Virus record (IMG/VR): IMGVR_UViG_3300046808_001241
Coordinates: 153,183-217,182 of that record
DNA: 64,000 nucleotides
From: a virus
Reading direction: 5' to 3' (one strand)
This document shows, piece by piece, positions 44,966 to 52,830 of the stretch. How positions within the stretch are numbered: the stretch's first letter is position 1; the number at the start of each line of letters is the position of its first letter. The position numbers and the translations under genes are program-made. Under the pieces are notes generated by a model. It had not been told where the DNA came from and did no database searches. It was given only the letters and a program-made list of their open reading frames with translations.

Positions 44966-45503
44966 GCCAAGCTATCCTAAAACAACATGGAGATATGTCA
45001 ACCTCGTAACGATAATTACATCTGTGTTAAACTTTATTGATGTTCTTTTAAAAAATAGTTCTTCGCTGCAAGCGAAGATCTATACGGCTGCTTCCAAAGC
45101 TGCAGAAAATCCTGCTATTGGAATTACAATTATTAATCCTGCTGCATCCCATGTCATCAAAGACTGTGCAATGATTACAATGAAGTGTTTGCCTTTGTAT
45201 GTATTTGCGGAATATAAAGAACCTTTCAAAGAACTTTGTGGAAAATTTACCAAGAAAGACATCAACGAATTTGTAGAAGAGACAAAGAGCGATTCTGTAT
45301 TAAATCTTCTTTTGACAGCAATCCTAGCAAGAGCTCAAAAAGAAATGCCGAATATTTTTAAGCCAACAAAAGTAGCAGAAGCTCCTCTTAATGTTCTTGG
45401 AGATGGAATCGATCCTTACGGTGGCTACTACTCAGAGCAAGTTGTCGTGGAGACTAAAGAACGTTCTACGGAAGAAATATTGCAAGAAGCATTCAAGTGT
45501 TGA
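44964..45503 (+). CDS. Hypothetical protein divergent from clpC
   Basis: About 179 residues from the ATG at 44964, which overlaps the clpC start on the other strand; the longer form starting at 44919 would lie inside clpC. It has a weakly hydrophobic segment near residue 10-25 (NLVTIITSVLNFIDVLL) and a central part with NPAIGITIINPAASHVIKDC. The end (KERSTEEILQEAFKC) is helical. Its last 76 nt overlap the convergent nucleotidase gene. No family recognised. Confidence 0.6.
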   Translation: MPSYPKTTWRYVNLVTIITSVLNFIDVLLKNSSSLQAKIYTAASKAAENPAIGITIINPAASHVIKDCAMITMKCLPLYVFAEYKEPFKELCGKFTKKDINEFVEETKSDSVLNLLLTAILARAQKEMPNIFKPTKVAEAPLNVLGDGIDPYGGYYSEQVVVETKERSTEEILQEAFKC

Positions 45504-46012
45504 GTGATGTAGTTTGAGACTTGTTCCGAGCTGTTAAAGTCAATTGCCTTGCACTTGATTGGAGTTCCTCCCTTTTGTTCCCATCTTTCCAAGAAGTCGT
45601 GCCAGTCATCAATTAATATATTTCCTGAAGCTCTTCCGTTTGCACTCTTGTCTTGTACAAGCAGTATATCTTTAGGAGGACAGAATGCTAAATGCTTTTC
45701 AACCCATTTGATCTTTGCTCGCTTTGATCCATTTATATCCAACTTGCAAGGACGAGAGAGGATTGTATATTCCCCAGCAAAGTCCACGACTGCTTTGATC
45801 AGAGCTTCGTTGAATGGAAACGGTTCCAGGTCTTCAAACATTTGTTCCGCTCCTTCTGGAAATGTATGGTCGAAGTACGTTTTATTTCGAAAGTACATTC
45901 GCAGAATAGCTAACTGATTTTCATTCAACTCCACGAACTTCTTTTGAAACATTCGGAGTGTCATATAATCATACAGATTAGCAAGCACTCCATCCATATC
46001 TACGTAAATCAT
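45428..46012 (-). CDS. 5'(3')-deoxyribonucleotidase-like HAD phosphatase
   Basis: A 194-residue HAD-superfamily protein. The nucleophile motif is YVDMDGVLAN (residues 3-12, Asp5 and Asp7), YTILSRPCK fits motif II, the Lys region is KRAKIKWVEKHL, and the acidic motif is ILIDDWHDFLERW. This order matches NT5C-type nucleotidases, which dephosphorylate deoxynucleoside monophosphates. In a phage it would help balance dNMP pools alongside nrdA/B and the dUTPase. Its start overlaps the preceding gene's stop by 4 nt. Confidence 0.82.
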   Translation of the reverse strand: MIYVDMDGVLANLYDYMTLRMFQKKFVELNENQLAILRMYFRNKTYFDHTFPEGAEQMFEDLEPFPFNEALIKAVVDFAGEYTILSRPCKLDINGSKRAKIKWVEKHLAFCPPKDILLVQDKSANGRASGNILIDDWHDFLERWEQKGGTPIKCKAIDFNSSEQVSNYITQHLNASCNISSVERSLVSTTTCSE

Positions 46013-46668
46013 TTTGAAGCTACTAGTAGAGTTGTATTGCCTTGTTTTTCTGAAATTGTATCAACGAAAACGTTTGGAAAGTTTTTACTATACATCGTTT
46101 CAATAATTCTTTTATACAATTTCAGCCGTTTAGATTCAGAGTTATCCACCCTAATAACAAATCCTCTTAGATTAGTTCTACCATAAAAGCTTTGATTAAT
46201 TGCTCGTTCAATACCTCTAAACAGTTCTACGGAATAAATTCCAGTTGTTCCTGTCAACTTTGTACCAGAGCTTTCATCCACAAACATAACATAAGCCATT
46301 TGTTCGTTATTTTTTAAATCTTTAAAGTTGTTCTTATAATTGTCAGAAACGGTATTGTCATACTTGGCTGTGTTCATCTGGTTTCCAACAAGAAACTGCT
46401 TTGTAAGATCTGATGTGATAAAATTAATCTTCACAAAAAACTTCTGACCGTTCTTTAAAACAATTTCGTAAACATCTTCTTCGCCATGTTCCGTCTTCTT
46501 TCCTTTTTCAATTTGTTCAATGCTTTCAAACAACCAAGCCGAGCTGCTATTCAAAAAGAAATCATCAGAAAGAACTTCATCAAGGTTGGACTCATTTATC
46601 AAAGCTTCAATATCTTTCATCTTTTGATAGATGTCCTCCAAAGTCAAATTGTACGAATAAGGTTTCAC
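46009..46668 (-). CDS. Hypothetical protein upstream of the nucleotidase
   Basis: A 219-residue soluble protein. Residues 60-85 (YEIVLKNGQKFFVKINFITS) and 150-170 (GRTNLRGFVIRVDNSESKRL) suggest an alpha/beta domain. I recognise no family. It is the first gene of a two-gene minus-strand unit with an ATGA overlap to the nucleotidase, divergent from the RadA-like gene. Confidence 0.6.
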   Translation of the reverse strand: MKPYSYNLTLEDIYQKMKDIEALINESNLDEVLSDDFFLNSSSAWLFESIEQIEKGKKTEHGEEDVYEIVLKNGQKFFVKINFITSDLTKQFLVGNQMNTAKYDNTVSDNYKNNFKDLKNNEQMAYVMFVDESSGTKLTGTTGIYSVELFRGIERAINQSFYGRTNLRGFVIRVDNSESKRLKLYKRIIETMYSKNFPNVFVDTISEKQGNTTLLVASK

Positions 46669-46820
46669 GAGAAAATATTCTAAAAGATTTTTGTTGATTG
46701 TCCACTAAGAATTTTGTAACGTTTAGCAAAGAACTATTTTTTGATATTGGACAAGCTGATTATTTTTCAGTTGTGTTGTCCATTTGTTTTATTGATTATA
46801 TTTGCATAGTCAAACAACAC

Positions 46821-47735
46821 ATGAACGTACTCAATATCAACTCCGCTAACAAGAACTTTACGCGAGCTCAAGACGTTGTCATTCCGGAAATATACGGACG
46901 GCGCTTCAAGACTGGTTATGGAGCTCTTGATGAGCTATTCGGCAATCAAGGATTTATTCCTGGTCAGATGATTACTGTTGCAGCTGGAGCAGGAACCGGA
47001 AAATCTTGCTTTTTGCTGCAGATGATGCAAGCTCTTGAAAATGTTGGTAAGCGCACTGCCTACATTTCCGGAGAAGAGAATTTAGAACAAGTTTCGTTTA
47101 CTTGCAAACGCCTTGGAGTTAGCACAGTTCCTCTTGCAAACATGACCGACATCGATGAGATTGAGCAAGCTGTGGTTGAGCACAAGATCGAGTTTCTTGT
47201 TCTTGATTCATATCCAACTCTGACAACTAAGAAGAAAATGAATCTTCGTCAGAAAGAAGAGTATATTGTTGGACGTCTTGTTCGCATCGCAAAAGAGAAT
47301 GAAGCTTGCATTGCAATTGTGCTTCATATGAATAAAGATGGCAAAACATTTCGCGGAACGACTTTACTCAACCACTCGATTGATACTTTCTTGACTATTG
47401 GTAAGAATCCTGATGATATGCACCTTCGAGACTTTATGATTCATAAGAATCGTTTTGGAGGTGGTTCGTTTGTATCTTTTGAGTTCGGAGTTCAAGGTTA
47501 TACTTTTGAAGCTGTGGAGGATACTTCAAATGAAACTCCAATGACGAAGACTAAGAAGACTTCCAAAGCTGATATTATTCTTGGAGCTTTGACTACTCCG
47601 AAGACTGCTGCACAGATTGTTGAAGAGACAAATGTTGGAGGAGCATATCTTACTTCAATTTTGAGAGAGCTCGTTACTCAAGGCAAAGCTGAGAAGAACG
47701 GTCGTGGAGCAGAAGCAACTTACATCAAAAAATAA
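46821..47735 (+). CDS. RadA/RecA-like ATPase with C-terminal winged helix
   Basis: 304 residues from the ATG at 46821. A longer frame begins at 46698, but its extra 41 residues are hydrophobic and unlike the family, so the later ATG is preferred. Walker A is GAGTGKS (56-62). YISGEENLEQVSFTCKRLGV and IEFLVLDSYPTL (Walker B) follow, as in RadA. RadA's zinc finger and Lon-like domain are missing. The last 60 residues (TAAQIVEETNVGGAYLTSIL) form a winged-helix DNA-binding domain. A role in phage recombination or replication restart is inferred. Confidence 0.83.
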   Translation: MNVLNINSANKNFTRAQDVVIPEIYGRRFKTGYGALDELFGNQGFIPGQMITVAAGAGTGKSCFLLQMMQALENVGKRTAYISGEENLEQVSFTCKRLGVSTVPLANMTDIDEIEQAVVEHKIEFLVLDSYPTLTTKKKMNLRQKEEYIVGRLVRIAKENEACIAIVLHMNKDGKTFRGTTLLNHSIDTFLTIGKNPDDMHLRDFMIHKNRFGGGSFVSFEFGVQGYTFEAVEDTSNETPMTKTKKTSKADIILGALTTPKTAAQIVEETNVGGAYLTSILRELVTQGKAEKNGRGAEATYIKK

Positions 47736-47739
47736 TTTG

Positions 47740-47768
47740 TTGACTAGTTTTAAAACTTAAACTATTAT
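47740..47768 (+). promoter_or_regulatory. Candidate sigma-70-like promoter
   Basis: TTGACT (47740-47745), a 17-nt spacer, TATTAT (47763-47768), 9 nt before a tiny membrane-peptide ORF. This is one of the best host-type promoter matches in the window. Confidence 0.6.
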
Positions 47769-47777
47769 ATCAAAATT

Positions 47778-47837
47778 ATGTTGCTGACCGATATACTACT
47801 AATCGTAATTGTTATTATTCTGCTCGTCCGTCGATGA
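47778..47837 (+). CDS. 19-residue single-span membrane peptide
   Basis: A 19-codon ORF: MLLTDILLIVIVIILLVRR. It is almost entirely hydrophobic with a basic end, so it would insert as one transmembrane helix. Its stop overlaps the next gene's ATG (ATGA), and a promoter lies directly upstream. Both points support real translation, either as a membrane peptide or as a coupling leader. Confidence 0.5.
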   Translation: MLLTDILLIVIVIILLVRR

Positions 47838-48070
47838 AGGTCAAAGAACTCATTCAAAAGCTATCCAAATTCGATCCAGAAATGCGAGTGGTCGTTGATG
47901 GATACGAATGTGGCTATGACGAAGTTGATAAGATTAGAACAGTTCGCATTACTCCAAATCCTAAAGCAAAAGAAAAGGATTGGGAAGGAGAGTTCGAATT
48001 TGTTATTGACGGAGATAAGGAAGAGTCTCGACAACTAGAGCTTGCTTTGTATCTTCCGAGAAAATCATAA
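47834..48070 (+). CDS. Small conserved phage protein (MKVKELIQKLSKFDPE type)
   Basis: A 78-residue protein of a type widespread in phages. The N-terminal KELIQKLSKFDPEMRVVVDG forms a helix then strand, followed by a Tyr/Asp motif (YECGYDEVDKI), then a strand-rich acidic half. Function unknown despite wide conservation. Confidence 0.75.
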   Translation: MKVKELIQKLSKFDPEMRVVVDGYECGYDEVDKIRTVRITPNPKAKEKDWEGEFEFVIDGDKEESRQLELALYLPRKS

Positions 48071-48072
48071 GT

Positions 48073-48162
48073 ATGGAGATGTTGAGCTCCAAAACACTAT
48101 CCTTAATCATTGTTGTAGCTACATTCTTTTTAGTAGTGCTGTTTGATTTGCTTTGCCAATAA
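48073..48162 (+). CDS. 29-residue membrane peptide
   Basis: MEMLSSKTLSLIIVVATFFL continues as a single hydrophobic span and ends DLLCQ. The start is 2 nt after the preceding stop, in the same operon. It would form one transmembrane helix. Function unknown. Confidence 0.4.
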   Translation: MEMLSSKTLSLIIVVATFFLVVLFDLLCQ

Positions 48163-48167
48163 ACGAA

Positions 48168-48197
48168 AAAGCTCCCAAGAGTTACCAAGGGAGCTTT
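48168..48197 (-). terminator. Bidirectional hairpin terminator
   Basis: AAAGCTCCC / GGGAGCTTT, 9 bp with a 12-nt loop. The T run is stronger on the minus strand, ending the adhesin cassette 1 message, but it also closes the plus-strand operon. Confidence 0.75.
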
Positions 48198-48217
48198 AAC
48201 TTTAACAATAAACTGAA

Positions 48218-48532
48218 TTAGACTTCTTCAGAAGCTACTGGAATAAGAGCAGCTGCTTCTTCCATAGAAATGACTTCTACTTGCGAGAAGAGATCGGTAT
48301 CCAAGAGACCAAAGCCTTGAGCATAGAGACCTCCAGGTTGGATCTCAGTAAGAAGATCTGCGCAAAGCATAAATCGACCATCTGTAAGTTCTACTGGAGA
48401 AGCTTTATGCTTAGATTGAAAGGTTTCTTGAGTGGACTCTAGAATGTTTTTGAGAGAAGAATTAAGGATCAAAGCCAAAGACTTAAGTTCTTCGTATGAT
48501 TTGTTTTGTTGGATGAGTTCTTGTAAGTTCAT
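48218..48532 (-). CDS. Cassette 1 partner protein ending in PVASEEV
   Basis: A 104-residue protein about 80% identical by eye to the partner in cassette 2 at 54080. It starts MNLQELIQQNKSYEELKSLA and has a helical N-terminal half, a strand pair (ELTDGRFMLCADLLTEI), and ends AALIPVASEEV. The same last seven residues end the otherwise unrelated partner in cassette 3. It follows the lectin-like gene by 11 nt, as fibre chaperones do. An assembly chaperone or adhesin subunit is inferred. Confidence 0.7.
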   Translation of the reverse strand: MNLQELIQQNKSYEELKSLALILNSSLKNILESTQETFQSKHKASPVELTDGRFMLCADLLTEIQPGGLYAQGFGLLDTDLFSQVEVISMEEAAALIPVASEEV

Positions 48533-48543
48533 AATAAGAAAGA

Positions 48544-49371
48544 TTAGATTGCTGCTTGGATTGCTGTCATGAGGTTTGTTACTCTAGTGTCGAGGAGGGC
48601 GAGGTCGATGGACTCGCCGATGGAGTAAAAGGAGAGGCGGGAATTGCTGTATGTAGTAGCCCCGTTTGTTCGGTAAACAAAAATTTCTGCGGATAAAGGC
48701 TCAACAGAGGTTCTTGTTAGAGTGTGAGAGCCTTGTTTTGCTCTGAAAATATAATTTAAATTATTGTTTCGGCTTAGTCCTAAAAGACCAGTGGCATCCC
48801 CTTTTGATGAAATGGTATCATAGGTGGTGGCGGGGTTTCGGCTTCTCGTAGTCAGGTTTTGAGTTGCGGAGCTTCTGACAAAGTATGTCTGTCCGCTGTT
48901 TGAATTTCCTGCTCCAATATAGGCAGGCCCACCAATTGTTTGCGCGGTCGTTGCATAAACGCTTAAATGCTGGTTATCTTGCGGGTCGGCGTTGTTATTT
49001 CGCCGAGAGTTTAAATACTTAGTTGAGCCGTTTCCGATCAAACCTGTTTCTCGATTATAATCATCAGAAACAAAGTTAAAATTGGTAGGAGCAGCTCCAA
49101 CAAGAGGAACCAAAGCTCCGTTTAATGTCCTTGCTCCAGCAAGAATGCAAGATGCTTTTAAAGAGTTCCAAATACCATCAGACTTACATCCAATGATAAA
49201 AGAATCAATTGCTTGCTTAACAGGATCTTCCAAAGAAGCTCCGTCAGCAGCCTCTACTGCAGAGATATAAGCTGCAGCATTTGCATCAGATACCGAATAA
49301 CCAGCAGGACCGGTTTCAAATATAGTTTTACCTTGTATTTTTGTGTTACCTTGTAGTTTAATTAGTGCCAT
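48544..49371 (-). CDS. Cassette 1 lectin-like adhesin
   Basis: A 275-residue protein. The first 20 residues (LIKLQGNTKIQGKTIFETG) match those of the cassette 2 and 3 proteins. Residues 25-110 (SVSDANAAAYISAVEAADGA, then LNGALVPLVGAAPTNFNFVS) are almost identical to cassette 2. The middle (about 125-235) is entirely different. The end, SRLSFYSIGESIDLALLDTR, is conserved again. The Ser/Thr/Asn/Gly-rich middle looks like a concanavalin-like beta domain. Conserved flanks with a replaced centre suggest modular exchange of a receptor-binding domain. Confidence 0.72.
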   Translation of the reverse strand: MALIKLQGNTKIQGKTIFETGPAGYSVSDANAAAYISAVEAADGASLEDPVKQAIDSFIIGCKSDGIWNSLKASCILAGARTLNGALVPLVGAAPTNFNFVSDDYNRETGLIGNGSTKYLNSRRNNNADPQDNQHLSVYATTAQTIGGPAYIGAGNSNSGQTYFVRSSATQNLTTRSRNPATTYDTISSKGDATGLLGLSRNNNLNYIFRAKQGSHTLTRTSVEPLSAEIFVYRTNGATTYSNSRLSFYSIGESIDLALLDTRVTNLMTAIQAAI

Positions 49372-49381
49372 ATGTGGGATT

Positions 49382-49389
49382 TATTTATC
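49382..49389 (-). promoter_or_regulatory. Late promoter octamer GATAAATA of cassette 1
   Basis: It lies 10 nt before the ATG at 49371. The upstream T-rich tract and the CACATATG-type start context recur before the other cassettes. Confidence 0.6.
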
Positions 49390-49414
49390 AAAAAAAACAA
49401 ATTTTCAAACCTTG

Positions 49415-49422
49415 CATAAATA
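49415..49422 (+). promoter_or_regulatory. Late promoter octamer CATAAATA for rmlB
   Basis: It lies 8 nt before the rmlB ATG at 49431, divergent from the cassette 1 promoter 25 nt away. Confidence 0.5.
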
Positions 49423-49430
49423 ATTTCCTC

Positions 49431-50417
49431 ATGAATATTTTAATTACTGGGGGATTAGGCTTTATTGGTTCAAATTTTATTGAGTTAATCATTAATAAAC
49501 CGGAAGTAACCTGTGTTGTTAATATTGATTGTCCTTCTAGGCTTTCCGCTGCAGCAGACACAGAAAACTGTAAACAATTTAAAGAAAATCCAAAATACCA
49601 ATTCCATGACATTTGGTTGGAGCACTTGGACGTAAAGTTAAACATTGATAGATTCAAACAAATTATCGAAACCAACGAGATTACACACATTGTTCACTTT
49701 GCCGCAGAATCGCATGTTGATAATTCCATAACAGGTCCCAGACAGTTTGTATTGTCAAACATTATGGGAACGTTTAATCTTTTAGAGCTTTGCAGACAGT
49801 TTTATCCAACGATTCGTTTCCATCACATTTCTACCGATGAAGTTTATGGAAGCTTAGGAGAATTTGGAGCATTCACAGAAGAAACTCCTTATGATCCTTC
49901 TTCCCCATATTCAGCTTCTAAGGCAGCTTCGGACCATCTTGTAAGAGCTTATTTTAGAACATACAAGCTCCCAGTTACTATTTCAAATTGTTCAAACAAC
50001 TATGGACCAAACCAACATTTGGAAAAGTTCATGCCAGTTGTTATTAGTTCCATTTTAAACAATAAAAAAATTCCTGTCTATGGAACTGGATCAAACGTTA
50101 GAGATTGGATATATGTCGAAGACCATTGTGAAGCAGTTTGGAATGTTCTAATCAAAGGCAAACTTGGAGAATCATATAACATTGGAGGAAATTGTGAAAA
50201 ACAAAACCTAGAAATTATTACTGAAATATGCAAGCAAATGGATAAAGATCCGAATGACTTTATCGTATTTGTAGAAGACAGAAAAGGTCATGATTACAGA
50301 TATGCCATTGACAATATCAAATATTTGAGTACTATTGGAGAGAAACCAAAAACATCTTTTGAAGAAGGTGTTCAAAAAACAATTCAATATTATGAAAACC
50401 GAATACTACACACCTGA
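49431..50417 (+). CDS. dTDP-glucose 4,6-dehydratase (RmlB) family enzyme
   Basis: 328 residues from the ATG at 49431, where the family's NAD motif begins (MNILITGGLGFIGSNF); an upstream in-frame ATG adds 22 residues unlike the family. Further motifs are FAAESHVDNSI, STDEVYGSLGEFGAF and the catalytic YSASKAASDHLVRAY, then NCSNNYGPNQHLEKFMPVVI and YGTGSNVRDWIYVEDH. It converts dTDP-glucose to the 4-keto-6-deoxy sugar, the precursor of rhamnose-type sugars. In a phage it could supply sugars to modify the host surface, virion proteins or DNA. No partner sugar enzymes are visible here. Confidence 0.88.
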   Translation: MNILITGGLGFIGSNFIELIINKPEVTCVVNIDCPSRLSAAADTENCKQFKENPKYQFHDIWLEHLDVKLNIDRFKQIIETNEITHIVHFAAESHVDNSITGPRQFVLSNIMGTFNLLELCRQFYPTIRFHHISTDEVYGSLGEFGAFTEETPYDPSSPYSASKAASDHLVRAYFRTYKLPVTISNCSNNYGPNQHLEKFMPVVISSILNNKKIPVYGTGSNVRDWIYVEDHCEAVWNVLIKGKLGESYNIGGNCEKQNLEIITEICKQMDKDPNDFIVFVEDRKGHDYRYAIDNIKYLSTIGEKPKTSFEEGVQKTIQYYENRILHT

Positions 50418-50649
50418 TGGCCAACATCCCGATGATGCTATTGCGAACGTAAAAAACTTCATTAACGAACTATCAAACGTTCAAGAACAATACTTCAACA
50501 AGCTTGTAGAGGATTTGCGATTGACAGATGAAGGAGCTGATTGGTTGTTTGATTACATCTACAACTCCGGAGAAGATGGCAAGTATCTGACCTTTGAAGA
50601 GCATATGTCATTTTACAAGAAGACCTACGACGAGCTCGTTGAACAATGA
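50392..50649 (+). CDS. Small hypothetical protein overlapping rmlB
   Basis: 85 residues from the ATG at 50392, which overlaps the rmlB end by 26 nt; a longer frame from 50335 is less likely. Acidic, helical and Tyr-rich (AIANVKNFINELSNVQEQYF, ADWLFDYIYNSGEDGKYL). Its stop overlaps the next gene (ATGA). Function unknown. Confidence 0.6.
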   Translation: MKTEYYTPDGQHPDDAIANVKNFINELSNVQEQYFNKLVEDLRLTDEGADWLFDYIYNSGEDGKYLTFEEHMSFYKKTYDELVEQ

Positions 50650-50801
50650 AACGAGAACTCCTCAAACAAAAGATCCAAATGCTTAAACAGGATTTAGCAA
50701 TGATAACAGAAGATTCCATTGCTTTTGAGAATCTTAAGATGGAGTTGAACTATTACGAAAATCAGCTAAGGTTGATGGATGAAGCTGCTAAAAACATTTA
50801 G
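50646..50801 (+). CDS. Small coiled-coil protein
   Basis: A 51-residue ORF (MKRELLKQKIQMLKQDLAMI, then FENLKMELNYYENQL) with heptad-like Leu/Ile spacing, coupled by an ATGA overlap to the gene before and running 23 nt into the gene after. Probably a small helical bundle protein. Confidence 0.5.
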   Translation: MKRELLKQKIQMLKQDLAMITEDSIAFENLKMELNYYENQLRLMDEAAKNI

Positions 50802-51339
50802 AGAATACATTTATAGAAAGTATCACATTTGGGACGCTTTGGACTTGCTTCCTTATCGTTTCCGAATGTATTATTACGATCACTTTAAGCCAATCTTTTT
50901 TCCAAAACACAAAAAGGTTCGTGCTGCTGTTCCCAGGACTTGGGCAGATATTACTTCAATGATTGTTGATGTAAACTTTGCAATGATTAAAGAATTTTAT
51001 GAGGATGAATATCTTGATGGAATGGTTGATTGGGAAGGCTCCAGTGAGGGTCATAAGAAGTTCGAACAATGGCTGAAAGAAGCTTATGTGTATGCAGCTC
51101 ATAAACGTCCTTCATTAGAAGCAGAACGAGACAATTCTTATCCTCCATCAAGACCTTTTGATGAATGGTTCGAAGAAAAGACTGATGAGAAAGGAAGAAG
51201 AGTCCTTCAAATGAAAGACGATGGAGTTCCTTATGAAGTAAAGTATAAAGATGTCATTCGTCTCGACAAAAAAATTGAAGAGAACGATACAAAGTTTCTC
51301 AAAGAAATGATTGAATATAGGGAGTACTTTTGGACATGA
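50779..51339 (+). CDS. Conserved hypothetical protein
   Basis: A 186-residue charged protein. The block YHIWDALDLLPYRFRMYYYD near residue 15 and PRTWADITSMIVDVNFAMIK near 52 are strongly aromatic and likely conserved. The C-terminal half is Glu/Lys-rich and helical. It overlaps the next gene (ATGA). I recall similar proteins in other large phages but know no function. Confidence 0.65.
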   Translation: MKLLKTFREYIYRKYHIWDALDLLPYRFRMYYYDHFKPIFFPKHKKVRAAVPRTWADITSMIVDVNFAMIKEFYEDEYLDGMVDWEGSSEGHKKFEQWLKEAYVYAAHKRPSLEAERDNSYPPSRPFDEWFEEKTDEKGRRVLQMKDDGVPYEVKYKDVIRLDKKIEENDTKFLKEMIEYREYFWT

Positions 51340-51569
51340 AAATTTTTAAAGACTGGAAAGAGAATGACATTGCATCGTTTGTAATGTTTCTTGCAAAAGA
51401 AGCACAAAGACAAAAGAGAAGGATGAGGTATTATCATCAACGTTTCATGAAAGACGGAGAAGTCAATTCAATGAACATATATCAAATTCAACAAGGACAA
51501 GCTGTAGAAGCTGATACGTTGTTTATTATTGCCAAAGAACATTTTAATTTTGGTAAAAGGAAGTCCTAA
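51336..51569 (+). CDS. Small basic hypothetical protein
   Basis: 77 residues from the ATG overlapping the previous stop. Contains FVMFLAKEAQRQKRRMRYYH, a strongly basic helix that could bind nucleic acid. Function unknown. Confidence 0.55.
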   Translation: MKIFKDWKENDIASFVMFLAKEAQRQKRRMRYYHQRFMKDGEVNSMNIYQIQQGQAVEADTLFIIAKEHFNFGKRKS

Positions 51570-51651
51570 TTATATGAATGGGATTTCTGATCGATTTTTT
51601 GATATATCTGTTGTTTCTTAGTTGACCCGTCCTTCTTAAGAGGAGATCGTA

Positions 51652-51915
51652 TTGTTAATGGAAGAACACAAACCTCTAAAAGTTGATGGGTTCGATGACT
51701 GCATTGTTGGTCTTGTTGAACGATTTGGAATGGATCCAGTCTTTTGTTATGACAAGCAGAAGATCGTCGCGAAGATTATGACAGAGGAAGGTATTCATTT
51801 CGAGCAAGCTATCGAGCACTTTGAGTACAACATCGTCGGTTCATGGGTTGGTAAAGGCACACCTTGCTTTTTGACAAGACATATTGATTGTTGCCTTGTC
51901 CATCACGAGGACTGA
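51652..51915 (+). CDS. Conserved phage protein (GFDDCIVGLVERFG type)
   Basis: An 87-residue protein. The block DGFDDCIVGLVERFGMDPVF, then YDKQKIVAKIMTEEGIHFEQ and FEYNIVGSWVGKGTPCF, is shared by small proteins of many large phages. AGAGGAG lies 6 nt before a TTG at 51652, which favours that codon over the ATG two codons later. An upstream TTGACC-GTCC element recurs before the gene at 52291. Function unknown. Confidence 0.72.
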   Translation: MLMEEHKPLKVDGFDDCIVGLVERFGMDPVFCYDKQKIVAKIMTEEGIHFEQAIEHFEYNIVGSWVGKGTPCFLTRHIDCCLVHHED

Positions 51916-51926
51916 TAGTATCCATA

Positions 51927-52259
51927 ATGAAGGCTAAGAAAGATGAATTTGTATATTTGGTTTACTGCAACAAGGAACCGATTGTTTATGGATGCTATAA
52001 ATCAAAGCATGATGCTGTGCGCTATGCTGTTACTCTAATTCGCTACAGAAAGAATTTAGCAAAAGAACGGAATCAGACGTTTGGTTATTATCATTTTTTG
52101 CCTTTGTTGCAACCATCTCAAATTAAGTGGATGAATGATCCAGATAGTCCATGCTACAGTGATTTGTTAATCTTTTCAGCTTGTCTAATGGGAGAAAAGA
52201 AAGAGGAATGGAGTGACGATGGTTGTCAGGTTAAAGTAGTGAGAAGGATTTTGAGTTGA
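51927..52259 (+). CDS. Small hypothetical protein
   Basis: 110 residues from the ATG at 51927 (a longer frame from 51888 overlaps the previous gene). Tyr/Lys-rich: FVYLVYCNKEPIVYGCYKSK, HFLPLLQPSQIKWMND. Function unknown. Confidence 0.6.
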   Translation: MKAKKDEFVYLVYCNKEPIVYGCYKSKHDAVRYAVTLIRYRKNLAKERNQTFGYYHFLPLLQPSQIKWMNDPDSPCYSDLLIFSACLMGEKKEEWSDDGCQVKVVRRILS

Positions 52260-52290
52260 CCAGTCCGCTTAGTTGAAGGAATATATCAAT

Positions 52291-52554
52291 ATGAGAAACA
52301 AATTAACTACTGAGACTTTTTTAGATAAAGCATTCGATAAACTATTTCAAGCTGTTGGTTTTGAGAAATGGGATAGAGAGTTTACAAAGCAAGACAGTTG
52401 GTATATGCAAAAGACTTGGACCACTGATCAATCAAATGAATATAAGAAGTGGTTTCTTACAGAAGTTAAAAAAGATTTGAAGCTTAAAAAAACTCAAGCT
52501 GAAAAAGAATGGAATTGGTTCAACCTTATGTGGGGTTGGAAAGAACAAAATTGA
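52291..52554 (+). CDS. Small Trp/Lys-rich hypothetical protein
   Basis: 87 residues from the ATG at 52291, chosen because GAAGGA lies 10 nt upstream. Notable blocks are FEKWDREFTKQDSWYMQKTW and EKEWNWFNLMWGWKEQN. The pattern is familiar from other large phages without known function. Confidence 0.6.
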   Translation: MRNKLTTETFLDKAFDKLFQAVGFEKWDREFTKQDSWYMQKTWTTDQSNEYKKWFLTEVKKDLKLKKTQAEKEWNWFNLMWGWKEQN

Positions 52555-52556
52555 TT

Positions 52557-52823
52557 ATGTTAAAATTTATCAAATCCCTTTATAAACGTTATAGAAATCG
52601 TTCTGTAATGAAAGAATATCTCGAGGAGCTTAAAAAGGATAACTCCTTTTATTACACGGATGAAGATGCTTTCTATGAACTTGAAAAAAGACTACAACAT
52701 TTTGAAGTAGGACGGAATACAAACTCATTTGTTGTTGATCTTCCAGAAGAAATACCTGAATCGATTGTTGGCGATGATAAAGCAAGCTTTGTGTCATACA
52801 ACGGAGTTCGGTATCACAAATAA
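52557..52823 (+). CDS. Small hypothetical protein
   Basis: 88 residues from the ATG just after the previous stop. A basic N-terminus (KFIKSLYKRYRNRSVMKEYL) is followed by an acidic part with DLPEEIPESIVGDDKASF. Function unknown. Confidence 0.55.
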   Translation: MLKFIKSLYKRYRNRSVMKEYLEELKKDNSFYYTDEDAFYELEKRLQHFEVGRNTNSFVVDLPEEIPESIVGDDKASFVSYNGVRYHK

Positions 52824-52830
52824 AACTAAT

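Noticed and set aside
46740-46810. Sigma-70-like promoter (TTGTCC ... TATTTG) before the RadA-like gene
   Set aside because: Weak match in AT-rich DNA; a promoter is expected in this divergent gap but I cannot place it reliably.
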